NCBI GenBank assembly: GCA_001282665.1
Contig: LN874946.1
Span: 378,650-398,303 of the forward strand
Direction: 5' to 3'
From: Clostridiales bacterium mt11
GTDB taxonomy: Bacteria > Bacillota > Clostridia > Tissierellales > Tepidimicrobiaceae
Length of the DNA stretch: 19,654 bases
Part shown: in pieces, positions 7,042 through 13,532 of the stretch
Layout: the number at the start of each line of letters is the position of its first letter
How positions within the stretch are numbered: position 1 is the stretch's first letter
Translations under genes and position numbers: made by a program
The notes under the pieces: generated by a model
The model's database searches: none
The model's input: the letters and a program-made list of their open reading frames with translations, nothing else
Told to the model about the DNA's origin: nothing

Positions 7042-7512
7042 ACTATTATTATCATTATTATTTAATAGTTCTTGTATTTTAATATGTTTGGCTATTATTT
7101 CAGCTAGTTCCTCATATGTTTTGTTCTCGTAATTAAACCCTTTATTAATCATTACTTGTCTAAATTCATCTAAGGCTTTATATTCTTTTTGAAACTCTTT
7201 TTTCAGTTTTTCTTCTTGCTTGTAAGTATTTCTTATACTAGAGTTTTCTAAGTTTTTTTTGTTAAATTCTGATTCAATATCTTCATCTTTTATATATCCT
7301 GCAGCTTTCATAAAGTCTGTGTAAGTTACATTATTTTTAGCAGTACTAGCTAATCCTTTTAATATTTCTGGGGAAGGAGGATTATCCATTTTGTTATTTA
7401 GTAATTTAGATATATAAGTTCTGTTAACTCCACTTAGTTTGGAGTATTCAGTAGTGTTTAAGTCCCCCATAGCCTGTAATAATAATTCTTTAAAAAGTTC
7501 TTTGTCAAACAT
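7030..7512 (-). CDS. XRE-family repressor (CI-like), lysogeny switch
   Basis: A 160-residue DNA-binding protein. Residues about 12-60 are an XRE helix-turn-helix (NTTEYSKLSGVNRTYISKLLNNK, then SPEILKGLA). The C-terminal half is charged and helical (EEKLKKEFQKEYKALDEF) and ends in an Asn/Ser-rich tail. There is no S24/LexA-type peptidase domain, so classical RecA-driven self-cleavage is not expected and induction must work another way. TTTAGGAGGGG precedes the ATG. It is divergent from the Cro-like gene across an operator region whose half-sites lie within its own promoter, so autoregulation is likely. Its promoter and the terminator at 7009-7041 make it a single-gene unit. Confidence 0.85.
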   Translation of the reverse strand: MFDKELFKELLLQAMGDLNTTEYSKLSGVNRTYISKLLNNKMDNPPSPEILKGLASTAKNNVTYTDFMKAAGYIKDEDIESEFNKKNLENSSIRNTYKQEEKLKKEFQKEYKALDEFRQVMINKGFNYENKTYEELAEIIAKHIKIQELLNNNDNNSKSN

Positions 7513-7532
7513 ATAAACCCCTCCTAAATAGT

Positions 7533-7561
7533 ATTTTATACATAAGCGTGAAAATATTCAA
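7533..7561 (-). promoter_or_regulatory. Repressor promoter (leftward)
   Basis: On the minus strand TTGAAT (7561-7556), 17 bp, then TAAAAT (7538-7533). The spacer contains the operator half-site TTTTCACG (7554-7547), so the repressor or Cro bound there would block this promoter. Confidence 0.65.
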
Positions 7562-7652
7562 CACATCACTACGTAAAATCTTTTCACGCAATTCCGTGAA
7601 AATAGTTGACAGCATTAAAATCGAATGATATTATGTATATACAGGGTGAAAA
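7547..7652. promoter_or_regulatory. Operator region: palindrome and two half-sites of CGTGAAAA
   Basis: A perfect palindrome TTTTCACG-N6-CGTGAAAA lies at 7581-7602. Half-sites are CGTGAAAA at 7547-7554 (inside the leftward promoter) and GGTGAAAA at 7645-7652 (just after the rightward start point). The three positions resemble a phage OR/OL layout that balances repressor against Cro. Binding is inferred from placement. Confidence 0.75.
7606..7634 (+). promoter_or_regulatory. Early rightward promoter
   Basis: TTGACA (7606-7611), 17 bp, then TATTAT (7629-7634) with TGA before it. It starts 4 bp after the operator palindrome. Its -10 covers the upstream in-frame ATG at 7625, which rules that out as the Cro-like start. 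Confidence 0.8.
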
Positions 7653-7675
7653 AAGTTAACAAAAGGAGGATGATT

Positions 7676-7939
7676 ATGATACCAAATATAGAAAAATTGC
7701 AACAACTTGTTGATAAAAAGTTTAATGGAAACAAGTCGGCTTTTGCTAAAGCTATTGGGATTGAAAGGTCACACATATCTCATATATTAAAAGATGGAAC
7801 TGGGGCAGGTGCAATGTTTTTTGGAGCATTGATGCAGTATTGTGAGAAAGAAAATTTAAAATTTAAAGATTATATTTTTCTACCAACAAATGTGAATAAA
7901 ATTAACGATAGAAACCAAGGTAACAACCATACAGCCTAA
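7676..7939 (+). CDS. Cro-like helix-turn-helix protein
   Basis: An 87-residue protein, first gene of the early operon. A helix-turn-helix lies at about residues 18-42 (KSAFAKAIGIERSHISHILKDG). The ATG at 7676 is chosen because AAAAGGAGG sits 7 bp before it. The in-frame ATG at 7625 would lie upstream of the likely transcription start. It faces the minus-strand repressor across the shared operator, the usual place for Cro or an early regulator. There is no obvious dimerisation domain beyond the C-terminal helices. The DNA-binding call is firm, the Cro role inferred from position. Confidence 0.8.
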   Translation: MIPNIEKLQQLVDKKFNGNKSAFAKAIGIERSHISHILKDGTGAGAMFFGALMQYCEKENLKFKDYIFLPTNVNKINDRNQGNNHTA

Positions 7940-7998
7940 TAATTATCTCACATAAGTAGATTCAAAAAAAGAAGTAAATATTGGAAGGAGTAAGATAG

Positions 7999-8061
7999 GT
8001 GGAAGAATACTACCTTATAGCTTTCATACAAAATTGTGTAAAACACGCAGTAACCAAGTAA
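7999..8061 (+). CDS. Possible 20-residue microprotein
   Basis: GTG start with GGAAGGAG 8 bp upstream. The product is VEEYYLIAFIQNCVKHAVTK. It is short and partly hydrophobic, lying between the Cro-like gene and the next small gene on the same strand. The ribosome site is the main support. It may be a leader peptide, a real microprotein or chance. Confidence 0.35.
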   Translation: MEEYYLIAFIQNCVKHAVTK

Positions 8062-8111
8062 TAGGACAAATTAATTAATTCATATAAATATTATGAAAGG
8101 AGTGGGGAGTT

Positions 8112-8291
8112 TTGAATATTACAGTTCACTTACCAACAACTAAAGAAGGATGGCAAATGCTAAACGAAAGAATGGCAGAGATACATTCAGAATTTATAAT
8201 AAACCAAATAAACAATCTCCCCTGTAGTTATGAAGAGAAGTTAGAAATCTTAGAAGGGGTTAAGAAGAGAGTAGAGGAGGAGGGAGTGTGA
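8112..8291 (+). CDS. Small early protein, 59 residues, unknown
   Basis: TTG start preceded by AAAGGAGTGGGGAG. The protein begins MNITVHLPTTKEGWQMLNERMAEIH and continues with helices rich in charge (YEEKLEILEGVKKRVEEEG). No known domain is recognised. Its TGA overlaps the next gene's ATG (TGATG), so the two are translationally coupled. It belongs to the early operon just after the Cro-like gene, a place often used for small regulators, excision factors or host-takeover proteins. Nothing seen separates these options. Confidence 0.65.
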   Translation: MNITVHLPTTKEGWQMLNERMAEIHSEFIINQINNLPCSYEEKLEILEGVKKRVEEEGV

Positions 8292-8566
8292 TGGATAAAA
8301 CAATGATAGTGAGTAATTTAGAAATTCTTAGCAATTATATTAAAAAGGATATTGAACATACAAATACGAGTATAGAGCATTGGAAAAAGCGTGTTGAAGA
8401 AATTGGAGAGGGTACTATAGCATTTCCAATTGAAAATGAAACCTATGGAGAAACATTAGATAGAAGTATAGAGAATAAAAAGTATCTTATGAAACTCCTT
8501 GAGGATAACAACAATTTGATAAATACGTTAAGGAAAGGAGAGAAAGGAAGAGATGAAACAGATTAG
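8291..8566 (+). CDS. Hypothetical early phage protein, 91 residues
   Basis: ATG at 8291 overlaps the previous stop, with GAGGAGGAGGGAG just upstream. A GTG one codon earlier is less likely. The protein is charged and mainly helical: two helical stretches (SNYIKKDIEHTNTSIEHWKKRVEEI and LDRSIENKKYLMKLLEDNNNLI) flank a short loop, which may form a helical hairpin. There is no catalytic motif or membrane segment. Its end overlaps the following 38-residue frame by 14 bp. Function unknown. Confidence 0.7.
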   Translation: MDKTMIVSNLEILSNYIKKDIEHTNTSIEHWKKRVEEIGEGTIAFPIENETYGETLDRSIENKKYLMKLLEDNNNLINTLRKGEKGRDETD

Positions 8567-8669
8567 ATTGGTAGCTTTTACTTGCAAAGCTAAAGATTTA
8601 CCTTCCAGACTAGAAGAAGAATTGAAGAAGGTAGAAAGGAAATTAAAACAATCTAAAAAATCAGCTTAA
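8553..8669 (+). CDS. Small basic protein, 38 residues
   Basis: ATG at 8553 inside the end of the previous gene, with AAAGGAGAGAAAGGAAG before it. It starts with a strand-like MKQIRLVAFTCKAKD and ends in a Lys-rich helix (RLEEELKKVERKLKQSKKS). Length and overlap fit the compact early operon. No family is recognised. Confidence 0.5.
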   Translation: MKQIRLVAFTCKAKDLPSRLEEELKKVERKLKQSKKSA

Positions 8670-8749
8670 ATATTTATCTATCTACTTTAATTGTATATCC
8701 TAATTGACTTATAAACAATGAATTGTAATGCAAGAAAGAGGTGAAAAAG

Positions 8750-9274
8750 ATGTTCAAAGATGCACGATTAAAAACTGGATTAACAATCGAAGAGGCAGCG
8801 GCAAAAACTTATGTAAGTCCAAGAGCTTTGATAAATTACGAGCAAGAAAATACTACACCTGGTCCAGATGTAGCACTACAAATGAGTAAGGTTTATAAAG
8901 ACCCTTGGTTAACTCAAAGGTATTGCAAAGATTGTTGTGCAATAGGACGAGCATACTCATATGAGATATTAGATAATGTTAATTTAGATCCTGCAAGTGT
9001 AATGCTTAAACTAGTTGGAGAAATGAAAGAAGCCCAAGATGTGTTAAACAATATGTTAGCTTTAGCAGTAAATAAAAATGAAAGAGAAGATTTCAAAGAG
9101 TGTGAATGGGAGGAATTTGTTAGATATTTACATGAATTTTTAGATGTAGAACATAACGTAGAAATATTAAAGATATCACTAAATAAATGGTGTGACATGG
9201 CTGAGTTGATAGCCGAACATAATCAGAAATGTAAGTTAAGAGGGTATGTAGGAGGTGAAGTAAGTGAAAGATGA
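8750..9274 (+). CDS. XRE-family regulator with Cys motif, 174 residues
   Basis: Residues 1-58 are a helix-turn-helix domain (ARLKTGLTIEEAAAKTYVSPRALINYE). Next comes a cysteine segment, RYCKDCCAIGRAYSY, a pattern I associate with a group of clostridial phage XRE proteins. The C-terminal helical part (residues 75-165) may mediate dimerisation. The ATG at 8750 is preferred over the GTG at 8741, because the GTG lies within the ribosome site AAAGAGGTG. Its stop overlaps the next gene's GTG by 11 bp. It is probably a second transcription factor of the early region, acting on later phage genes or on the host. Targets are unknown. Confidence 0.8.
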   Translation: MFKDARLKTGLTIEEAAAKTYVSPRALINYEQENTTPGPDVALQMSKVYKDPWLTQRYCKDCCAIGRAYSYEILDNVNLDPASVMLKLVGEMKEAQDVLNNMLALAVNKNEREDFKECEWEEFVRYLHEFLDVEHNVEILKISLNKWCDMAELIAEHNQKCKLRGYVGGEVSER

Positions 9275-9563
9275 TACGGTTTTAGACTTAAGATACAACA
9301 TAGCAGCCTTGTATATAGCAATTTTAAAGGAAGGCATAGCAACACCAGAGCAGGCATTTGCGGTTGTCTCCAATACATCAGTTATAAAAGCCACTACAGA
9401 TGAAGATGTGAAAGACATGATAGCAATGAGAAATCAAGGACTAACTTATAAACAAATAGCTGAAATATATGGTTCAACAGATTCAAATATATATCACAGA
9501 ATTGAATATAAAAAAAGACCTTTCAGCCACCAACTGAAAAGGTCGAAAACAAAAACTATTTAA
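9264..9563 (+). CDS. Helix-turn-helix protein, 99 residues
   Basis: GTG start 6 bp after AGGAGGTGA, overlapping the previous gene by 11 bp. Residues 50-80 carry a resolvase-like helix-turn-helix (MIAMRNQGLTYKQIAEIYGSTDSNIYHRI). The N-terminal half (LRYNIAALYIAILKEGIATPEQAFAVV) is helical. The last dozen codons lie over a hairpin that reads as a terminator on the other strand (9510-9544), and they encode a basic tail (KKRPFSHQLKRSKTK). The role is probably DNA binding; no partner is identified. Confidence 0.7.
   Translation: MKDDTVLDLRYNIAALYIAILKEGIATPEQAFAVVSNTSVIKATTDEDVKDMIAMRNQGLTYKQIAEIYGSTDSNIYHRIEYKKRPFSHQLKRSKTKTI
9510..9544 (-). terminator. Antisense-oriented terminator inside the end of the HTH gene
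   Basis: On the minus strand GACCTTTTCAG (9544-9534) pairs with CTGAAAGGTC (9526-9517), with one bulged A and a 7-base loop, followed by seven T (9516-9510). It has the form of an intrinsic terminator for leftward transcription, although no leftward gene is seen nearby. Confidence 0.55.
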
Positions 9564-9595
9564 CTTATTATACCACATTGAAAGGAGAATAAAAG

Positions 9596-9799
9596 ATGGA
9601 TGCTATCGGAATATATATAAATCATGTAAATCAATCTAAAACAGGGATTGAAAAGGAAATGTATTATCTAATTGAGCAAAATATGGAACTAGAAAGAATT
9701 TTAAGAGAAGCGAAAGAAGCTGAGAGGAAATTAAATAAAAACAAAGAGAGGTTTATGGAGTTAGCAGTACAGTATGCGAATATGAAGGGAGATATATAA
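9596..9799 (+). CDS. Coiled-coil protein, 67 residues
   Basis: ATG preceded by GAAAGGAGAATAAAAG. Residues 20-60 are a continuous charged helix (LIEQNMELERILREAKEAERKLNKNKERF), probably a coiled coil. Its TAA is directly followed by the ATG of the Gp157-type gene, so it belongs to the recombination cluster. It may be an accessory factor of that module, but no family is recognised. Confidence 0.7.
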   Translation: MDAIGIYINHVNQSKTGIEKEMYYLIEQNMELERILREAKEAERKLNKNKERFMELAVQYANMKGDI

Positions 9800-10285
9800 A
9801 TGCTTAAATTGTATGAGTTAACGGAAATGTATAGGAATATTCAAGAGTTAATAAGTGATGATGATGTAGATGTTAAATCTTTAGAAAATGCACTAAGTCA
9901 AATTGAAGGTGACATCAATTCTAAGGCTGAGAACATAGCTAAATTGATTAGAGGCATGGATGGAGATATAGAAGCATTAAAAACCGAAGAAAAGAGATTA
10001 ACAGATAGAAGAAAGGCTTTAGAGAATAAAAAGAACGGGATTAAGAATTATTTAGAAATGCAATTAAAAGCCATGGAAATTGATAAAGTTAAAACTCCAT
10101 TGTTTACAGTATCAATACAAAACAATCCTCCAAGTGTTGACGTAATAAATGAAGAACTTATTCCGAAAGAGTTTACAAAAACGACAACAACAGTATCAAG
10201 AAAAGATATTCTAGAAGCTTTGAAGAATGGAGAAGAAGTTCCGGGAGTAGAGTTGAAACAAACTAAATCATTAAGAATTAGATAG
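9800..10285 (+). CDS. Siphovirus Gp157-family protein
   Basis: A 161-residue protein of the Gp157 family (PF05565): an N-terminal MLKLYELTEMYRNIQELI, a central coiled coil (about 40-95: DGDIEALKTEEKRLTDRRKALENKKNGIK, recorded in part), then a beta-rich C terminus with VKTPLFTVSIQNNPPSV and the basic end KQTKSLRIR. Gp157 proteins usually sit just upstream of single-strand annealing proteins, as here, 12 bp before recT. They have been linked to phage resistance in streptococci, but their biochemical role is not settled. No exonuclease of the YqaJ type accompanies this module. Confidence 0.85.
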   Translation: MLKLYELTEMYRNIQELISDDDVDVKSLENALSQIEGDINSKAENIAKLIRGMDGDIEALKTEEKRLTDRRKALENKKNGIKNYLEMQLKAMEIDKVKTPLFTVSIQNNPPSVDVINEELIPKEFTKTTTTVSRKDILEALKNGEEVPGVELKQTKSLRIR

Positions 10286-10297
10286 GAGGGTTTTGAT

Positions 10298-11194
10298 ATG
10301 ACTAATAAGATAGCAAATAAAAATAATAGTATCGCACAAAATCATACAGTTAAATCTTTATTAAATATTGAAGGATATCAAAAAAGGTTTAGAGAGGTAT
10401 TAGGGAGTAGAGCACCTCAGTTTATGAGTAGCATTATAAGTGCAGTAAACAGTAATGCAGCACTAGGAGAATGTGAACCAAATACAGTTATTCAATCGGC
10501 ATTAAAAGCAGCAATATTAGATTTGCCCATAGAAGATAATTTCGGATTTGCATATTTAGTGCCTTATTACAATAGTAAAAAAGGATATAAAGAATGTCAA
10601 TTTCAACTAGGATATAAAGGTTGTATTCAACTGGCTTTAAGGACAGGCATGTATAGAAACATTAATGTAATAGACGTAAGAGAAGGAGAACTGAAAAGTT
10701 GGAATCCTCTTACAGAGGAGCTAGAAGTTGAATTTATCGTAGATGAAAAAGAAAGAGAAAGTAAAGGAGTATTAGGATATGCAGGGTATTTTTCTTTGTT
10801 AAATGGATTTGAGAAAAAAGTTTACTGGACTGTAGAAAGTTTATTAAATCATGCTACGAAATATTCTGCTCAATATAGAAAATATAAATCAGGAATGTGG
10901 TCGGACAACTTAGATGATATGTGTAAAAAAACTGTAATTAAAAACATGATAAACAAATGGGGAATTCTATCAGTAGAAATGCAAACACCAAATCAGCAAT
11001 TATTAGAAGCTATAAAAGCAGACCAAGCGGTAATAAGAAATGAGAATGAATACGACTATGTAGATAATGATCTAGGAGAAATAGTCGAAGCAGAAGTTGA
11101 GATAGAGGATAGCACCGACGTTAATGATGATTTAGCAGATAATCCAGATTTACCATGGAATAACTCAGATGATGAAGATAATAAATCATTTTAG
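10298..11194 (+). CDS. recT: RecT single-strand annealing recombinase
   Basis: A 298-residue RecT-type annealing protein. The core spans about residues 20-235: QFMSSIISAVNSNAALGECEP, then AALKAAILDLPIEDNFGFAYLVPY-type strands, CQFQLGYKGCIQLALRTG, and the KKTVIKNMINKWG helix. The C-terminal 60 residues are very acidic (EAEVEIEDSTDVNDDLADNPDL), as in many phage annealing proteins. It anneals complementary strands during phage recombination and replication. AGGAGGG sets the ATG at 10298. The usual partner exonuclease (RecE or YqaJ type) is absent from the window; the upstream neighbour is Gp157-like instead. A 10-bp hairpin follows the stop codon. Confidence 0.92.
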   Translation: MTNKIANKNNSIAQNHTVKSLLNIEGYQKRFREVLGSRAPQFMSSIISAVNSNAALGECEPNTVIQSALKAAILDLPIEDNFGFAYLVPYYNSKKGYKECQFQLGYKGCIQLALRTGMYRNINVIDVREGELKSWNPLTEELEVEFIVDEKERESKGVLGYAGYFSLLNGFEKKVYWTVESLLNHATKYSAQYRKYKSGMWSDNLDDMCKKTVIKNMINKWGILSVEMQTPNQQLLEAIKADQAVIRNENEYDYVDNDLGEIVEAEVEIEDSTDVNDDLADNPDLPWNNSDDEDNKSF

Positions 11195-11218
11195 ACTAGG
11201 AGCTTTATGCTCCTGGTC
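11194..11218 (+). other. Intercistronic hairpin after recT
   Basis: GACTAGGAGC (11194-11203) pairs with GCTCCTGGTC (11209-11218) over 10 bp with one T-G pair and a 5-base loop, directly at the recT stop. No T run follows (CCTTATAAG), so it is not a standard terminator. It could lower expression of the downstream genes, protect the recT mRNA or be a cleavage point. Confidence 0.55.
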
Positions 11219-11232
11219 CTTATAAGTAGGTG

Positions 11233-11490
11233 ATGTTTTTGGGTGAATGGATTAGTAAGGAAAAGAGATTAAGAATTTATAAAAGAGATAAATTTAGATG
11301 TAGATATTGTGGAAAGAAGTTAATACATGGGCAATTAAGTTTAGATCATGTAATTCCTAAAAGTAGGGGAGGCACAAATAAATATGAAAATTTGGTTACT
11401 TCTTGTGCCCAATGCCAATGGAGAAAACAAAATATGTTTTTAGAAGAAGTAGGAATGGAGATAATTGAATTGCGAAAGTTAGGTGATTAG
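11233..11490 (+). CDS. Small HNH endonuclease
   Basis: About 85 residues. Numbered from an in-frame GTG one codon earlier (11230), C24-x-x-C27 and C59-x-x-C62 form the zinc site. D39-H40 in LSLDHVIPKSRGG and N50/N54 form the beta-beta-alpha metal active site. It would nick or cut DNA. The start is uncertain: ATG 11233 and TTG 11239 both follow AGTAGGTGA. The position between recT and the initiator gene recalls phage HNH genes that act in replication or packaging, and also free-standing homing endonucleases. Its 3' end abuts the next ATG exactly. Confidence 0.82.
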   Translation: MFLGEWISKEKRLRIYKRDKFRCRYCGKKLIHGQLSLDHVIPKSRGGTNKYENLVTSCAQCQWRKQNMFLEEVGMEIIELRKLGD

Positions 11491-12507
11491 ATGCCTGATA
11501 ATGAAATATTAAAAGCTGAATTAGAAGATGGATACGGCAGGGTAGCAAACTTATTACTTGAGGCTCTTGCAATGTCAAAATTAAATGGAAAACAAATGAG
11601 TATATGTCTATTTATTATTAGGAGGACATATTCATGGGGAAAGAAATCAGATGAAATAACTTTAAAAGACTTTGCTTTAGCTTGTGATAGTTCTGAAACC
11701 TATATGTCAAAACAGATAAAACAATTAATTAAATGGAAAGTTGTTTTAAGAAAAAATTATAGTCCAGGTAAGGTTCCAGAGTATGAAATAAACACAAGGG
11801 TTGACGAATGGGACAAGGGTTGTCTAAACGTTCAAGGGTTAAATGAAAATGTAGTAAACAACACATATATAAGCTCAACCCTTAAACAAAAAGACAAGGG
11901 TTGTCTGAATGAACAAGGGTTGAACGAAAGTATAAGACAAGGGTTGAACAATCAGGCAAGAGTACCCTTGAACGAAAGGACAAGGGTTGTCCAAGGTCAA
12001 AGCTTTGAAAATACTGACGTTAAATGGTGTCTTAAAGAAAGTAGTAAAGAAAGTATAAAGAAAGATACTACTACTACAGAAGAGGAACAGTCAAAAACTG
12101 GAAACGAAGTTAATCCTGTCGCCGATATAGGTGCCGATCCTATACAACAGGATGAGAGTAAAAGAGAATCAGATTTACAGAAGATAGAAGATTACTATAA
12201 ACGAGAGGTTAGAAAGAAAGTACTTGTTAGTAATAATGATATGATTGGCATTACTCATGCCTATGATAAATACAAGGATGTAGATTTTATTATATCCGTA
12301 ATGGAAAGAGCTAAGCAAGATAACATAAAAAGAAATGGAAGTTGTAAGATTAATTCATTTAACTATTTTGAACAGATTTTTGAAGAAGAATGGGAAAGAA
12401 AACATGCGAAAAAGGAGGCTATCAAAGATGGACCAACTTCAACAAGTAGCAGAAAGAATTTTAAATTCGATAAAAGCCAATTCCTCTGGAACAGAGGAGA
12501 AAGTTAA
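11491..12507 (+). CDS. Phage replication initiator (O-like) carrying the origin in its coding sequence
   Basis: A 338-residue protein. Residues 10-110 are a replication-protein-O-type winged helix (GYGRVANLLLEALAMSKLNG, ICLFIIRRTYSWGKKSDEITL, YMSKQIKQLIKWKVV). Residues about 102-167 are an unusual Gln/Asn/Gly linker with repeats of KGCLN-QGLNE, encoded by the iteron array. Residues 225-325 (LQKIEDYYKREVRKKVLVSNND, then INSFNYFEQIFEEEWERK) resemble the C-terminal part that contacts the helicase or loader. The following DnaC-type gene overlaps its end by 80 bp, a standard initiator-loader pairing. The protein probably binds the iterons within its own gene, as lambda O does. Strong SD is lacking because the ATG directly follows the HNH stop (GGTGATTAG). 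Confidence 0.85.
   Translation: MPDNEILKAELEDGYGRVANLLLEALAMSKLNGKQMSICLFIIRRTYSWGKKSDEITLKDFALACDSSETYMSKQIKQLIKWKVVLRKNYSPGKVPEYEINTRVDEWDKGCLNVQGLNENVVNNTYISSTLKQKDKGCLNEQGLNESIRQGLNNQARVPLNERTRVVQGQSFENTDVKWCLKESSKESIKKDTTTTEEEQSKTGNEVNPVADIGADPIQQDESKRESDLQKIEDYYKREVRKKVLVSNNDMIGITHAYDKYKDVDFIISVMERAKQDNIKRNGSCKINSFNYFEQIFEEEWERKHAKKEAIKDGPTSTSSRKNFKFDKSQFLWNRGES
11794..11989. repeat. Iteron array, probable phage replication origin
   Basis: The 10-mer ACAAGGGTTG occurs in direct orientation at 11794, 11813, 11894, 11913, 11937 and 11980, with a near copy TCAAGGGTTA at 11832. Inverted copies are CAACCCTTA (11876-11884) and the partial TACCCTTG (11963-11970). Direct copies at 11794/11813/11832 and at 11894/11913 are exactly 19 bp apart. 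The array lies inside the initiator gene, between its DNA-binding and C-terminal parts, like the lambda O origin. Origin function is inferred. Confidence 0.85.
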
Positions 12508-13231
12508 ATATGAATGCGAGATATGCAAAGACAAAGAATGGATTGATATACGTGATGAAGATGGACTAATAACTTCATCTATGCCTTGTAAATGTAGAGA
12601 AGTTAAGCTATATAAAAGAATACTTGAATCATCAGGAATAACTGAGGCTTTCTTAGAAAGAAACTTTGGAAACTTCAAACCTAAAAATCAAGCTATCGCA
12701 AATGCTAAAGCAATGGCTATAGATTACGTTAAAAAGTTTGATAAAGTGAAGAATTCTAAAAATAACTCAATAGCCTTTGTAGGACAAGTAGGTGCTGGAA
12801 AAACACATCTAAGCATAGCAATAGCAAATGAATTGATGAAAAGAAATATTGGAGTTAGATATATGCAGTATAGAGAAGATATAACGAGAATTAAACAAGT
12901 TGCAGCAGATGAAGAAAGCTATGCTAGGGAGATAAACAAATATAAAAATGCAACGGTATTACTCATAGATGATTTATACAAAAATGCCACTTATAAAACT
13001 AGATCAGGCTATGAAATTTTAAATGATGCAGATAAAAGAGCTATGTTTGAAATAATAAATTACAGATATTTTAAGAATGCTCCAATCATAATTTCAAGTG
13101 AATATTTAGCCGAAGATATATTGAGCTTTGATGAAGGCATTGGAAGTAGAATATTTGAAATGTGTAAAGGCTACATTATGGAATTCAAGGGGCAAGAACT
13201 TAACTATAGACTTTATAAACAAGCCTTATAG
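12428..13231 (+). CDS. DnaC-type helicase loader ATPase
   Basis: A 267-residue AAA+ protein. C30-x-x-C33 and C54-x-C56 form a probable N-terminal zinc site. Walker A is GQVGAGKT (119-126) and Walker B is VLLIDD (177-182), followed by sensor-1-like IIISSEY and a C-terminal GSRIFEMCKGY arginine region. It should load the replicative helicase at the origin. The start is set at 12428 by AAAGGAGG (12411-12418), giving an 80-bp overlap with the initiator gene in another frame. A longer in-frame ATG at 12335 encodes only the shadow of the initiator and has no ribosome site. No phage DnaB is present, so the host helicase is probably recruited. Confidence 0.9.
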   Translation: MDQLQQVAERILNSIKANSSGTEEKVKYECEICKDKEWIDIRDEDGLITSSMPCKCREVKLYKRILESSGITEAFLERNFGNFKPKNQAIANAKAMAIDYVKKFDKVKNSKNNSIAFVGQVGAGKTHLSIAIANELMKRNIGVRYMQYREDITRIKQVAADEESYAREINKYKNATVLLIDDLYKNATYKTRSGYEILNDADKRAMFEIINYRYFKNAPIIISSEYLAEDILSFDEGIGSRIFEMCKGYIMEFKGQELNYRLYKQAL

Positions 13232-13241
13232 GAGGGATAAC

Positions 13242-13397
13242 GTGAAGCTTTGTTATAAATGCAATAGCCGAATGGTAGAAGTTAAACTAATAGATTTAAG
13301 AGGTAAGTCGTACCGAGCCTTAGTATGCACCTATTGTGGACATACCTATAGCAAGGATAAAGCTTTTAAAGGGAAGTTACAACTTAGAGCAGGATAA
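13242..13397 (+). CDS. Small zinc-ribbon protein, 51 residues
   Basis: GTG start 4-5 bp after AGGAGGGA. The 51-residue product has two CxxC knuckles (LCYKCNSRM at the start and LVCTYCGHTY near residue 30) separated by a beta strand, a compact zinc ribbon. A longer in-frame reading from 13128 only repeats the DnaC-type gene in another frame. Similar tiny zinc ribbons follow DnaC-like genes in many Gram-positive phages. The role is unknown, perhaps DNA or protein binding in replication. Confidence 0.75.
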   Translation: MKLCYKCNSRMVEVKLIDLRGKSYRALVCTYCGHTYSKDKAFKGKLQLRAG

Positions 13398-13409
13398 GGA
13401 GGCATAAAG

Positions 13410-13532
13410 ATGTCAAAGAGCTGCATTGACTGCAATAAAAGATATCCTGGTTGTCATAGCAAATGTAAAGCATATACAGAATACAGTCAACAAATGGAGA
13501 GAGAAAAGAGTGTAGGAGGAAGTGGATCATGA
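13410..13532 (+). CDS. Cysteine-rich microprotein, 40 residues
   Basis: ATG preceded by AAGGAGGCATAAAG. The product begins MSKSCIDCNKRYPGCHSKCKAY, so four cysteines (CxxC and CxxxC) are arranged to bind zinc, followed by a Ser/Gly-rich end. The YPGCHSxC pattern recurs in small phage proteins of Gram-positive bacteria as I recall. Its TGA overlaps the next ATG (ATGA). Function unknown. Confidence 0.7.
   Translation: MSKSCIDCNKRYPGCHSKCKAYTEYSQQMEREKSVGGSGS

Noticed and set aside
7625..7675. Longer N terminus for the Cro-like gene starting at ATG 7625
   Set aside because: It overlaps the -10 of the rightward promoter (7629-7634) and has no ribosome site, while ATG 7676 has AAAAGGAGG.
11794..11989. 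CRISPR array or tandem coding repeat
   Set aside because: Repeats are only about 10 bp, include inverted copies, are irregularly spaced and lie inside a gene, which fits iterons and not CRISPR.
12335..12427. Longer N terminus for the DnaC-type gene
   Set aside because: No ribosome site, and the extra residues are an out-of-frame reading of the initiator gene; AAAGGAGG supports 12428.
13128..13241. Longer N terminus for the zinc-ribbon protein
   Set aside because: It is the DnaC-type gene in another frame; the GTG at 13242 follows AGGAGGGA.
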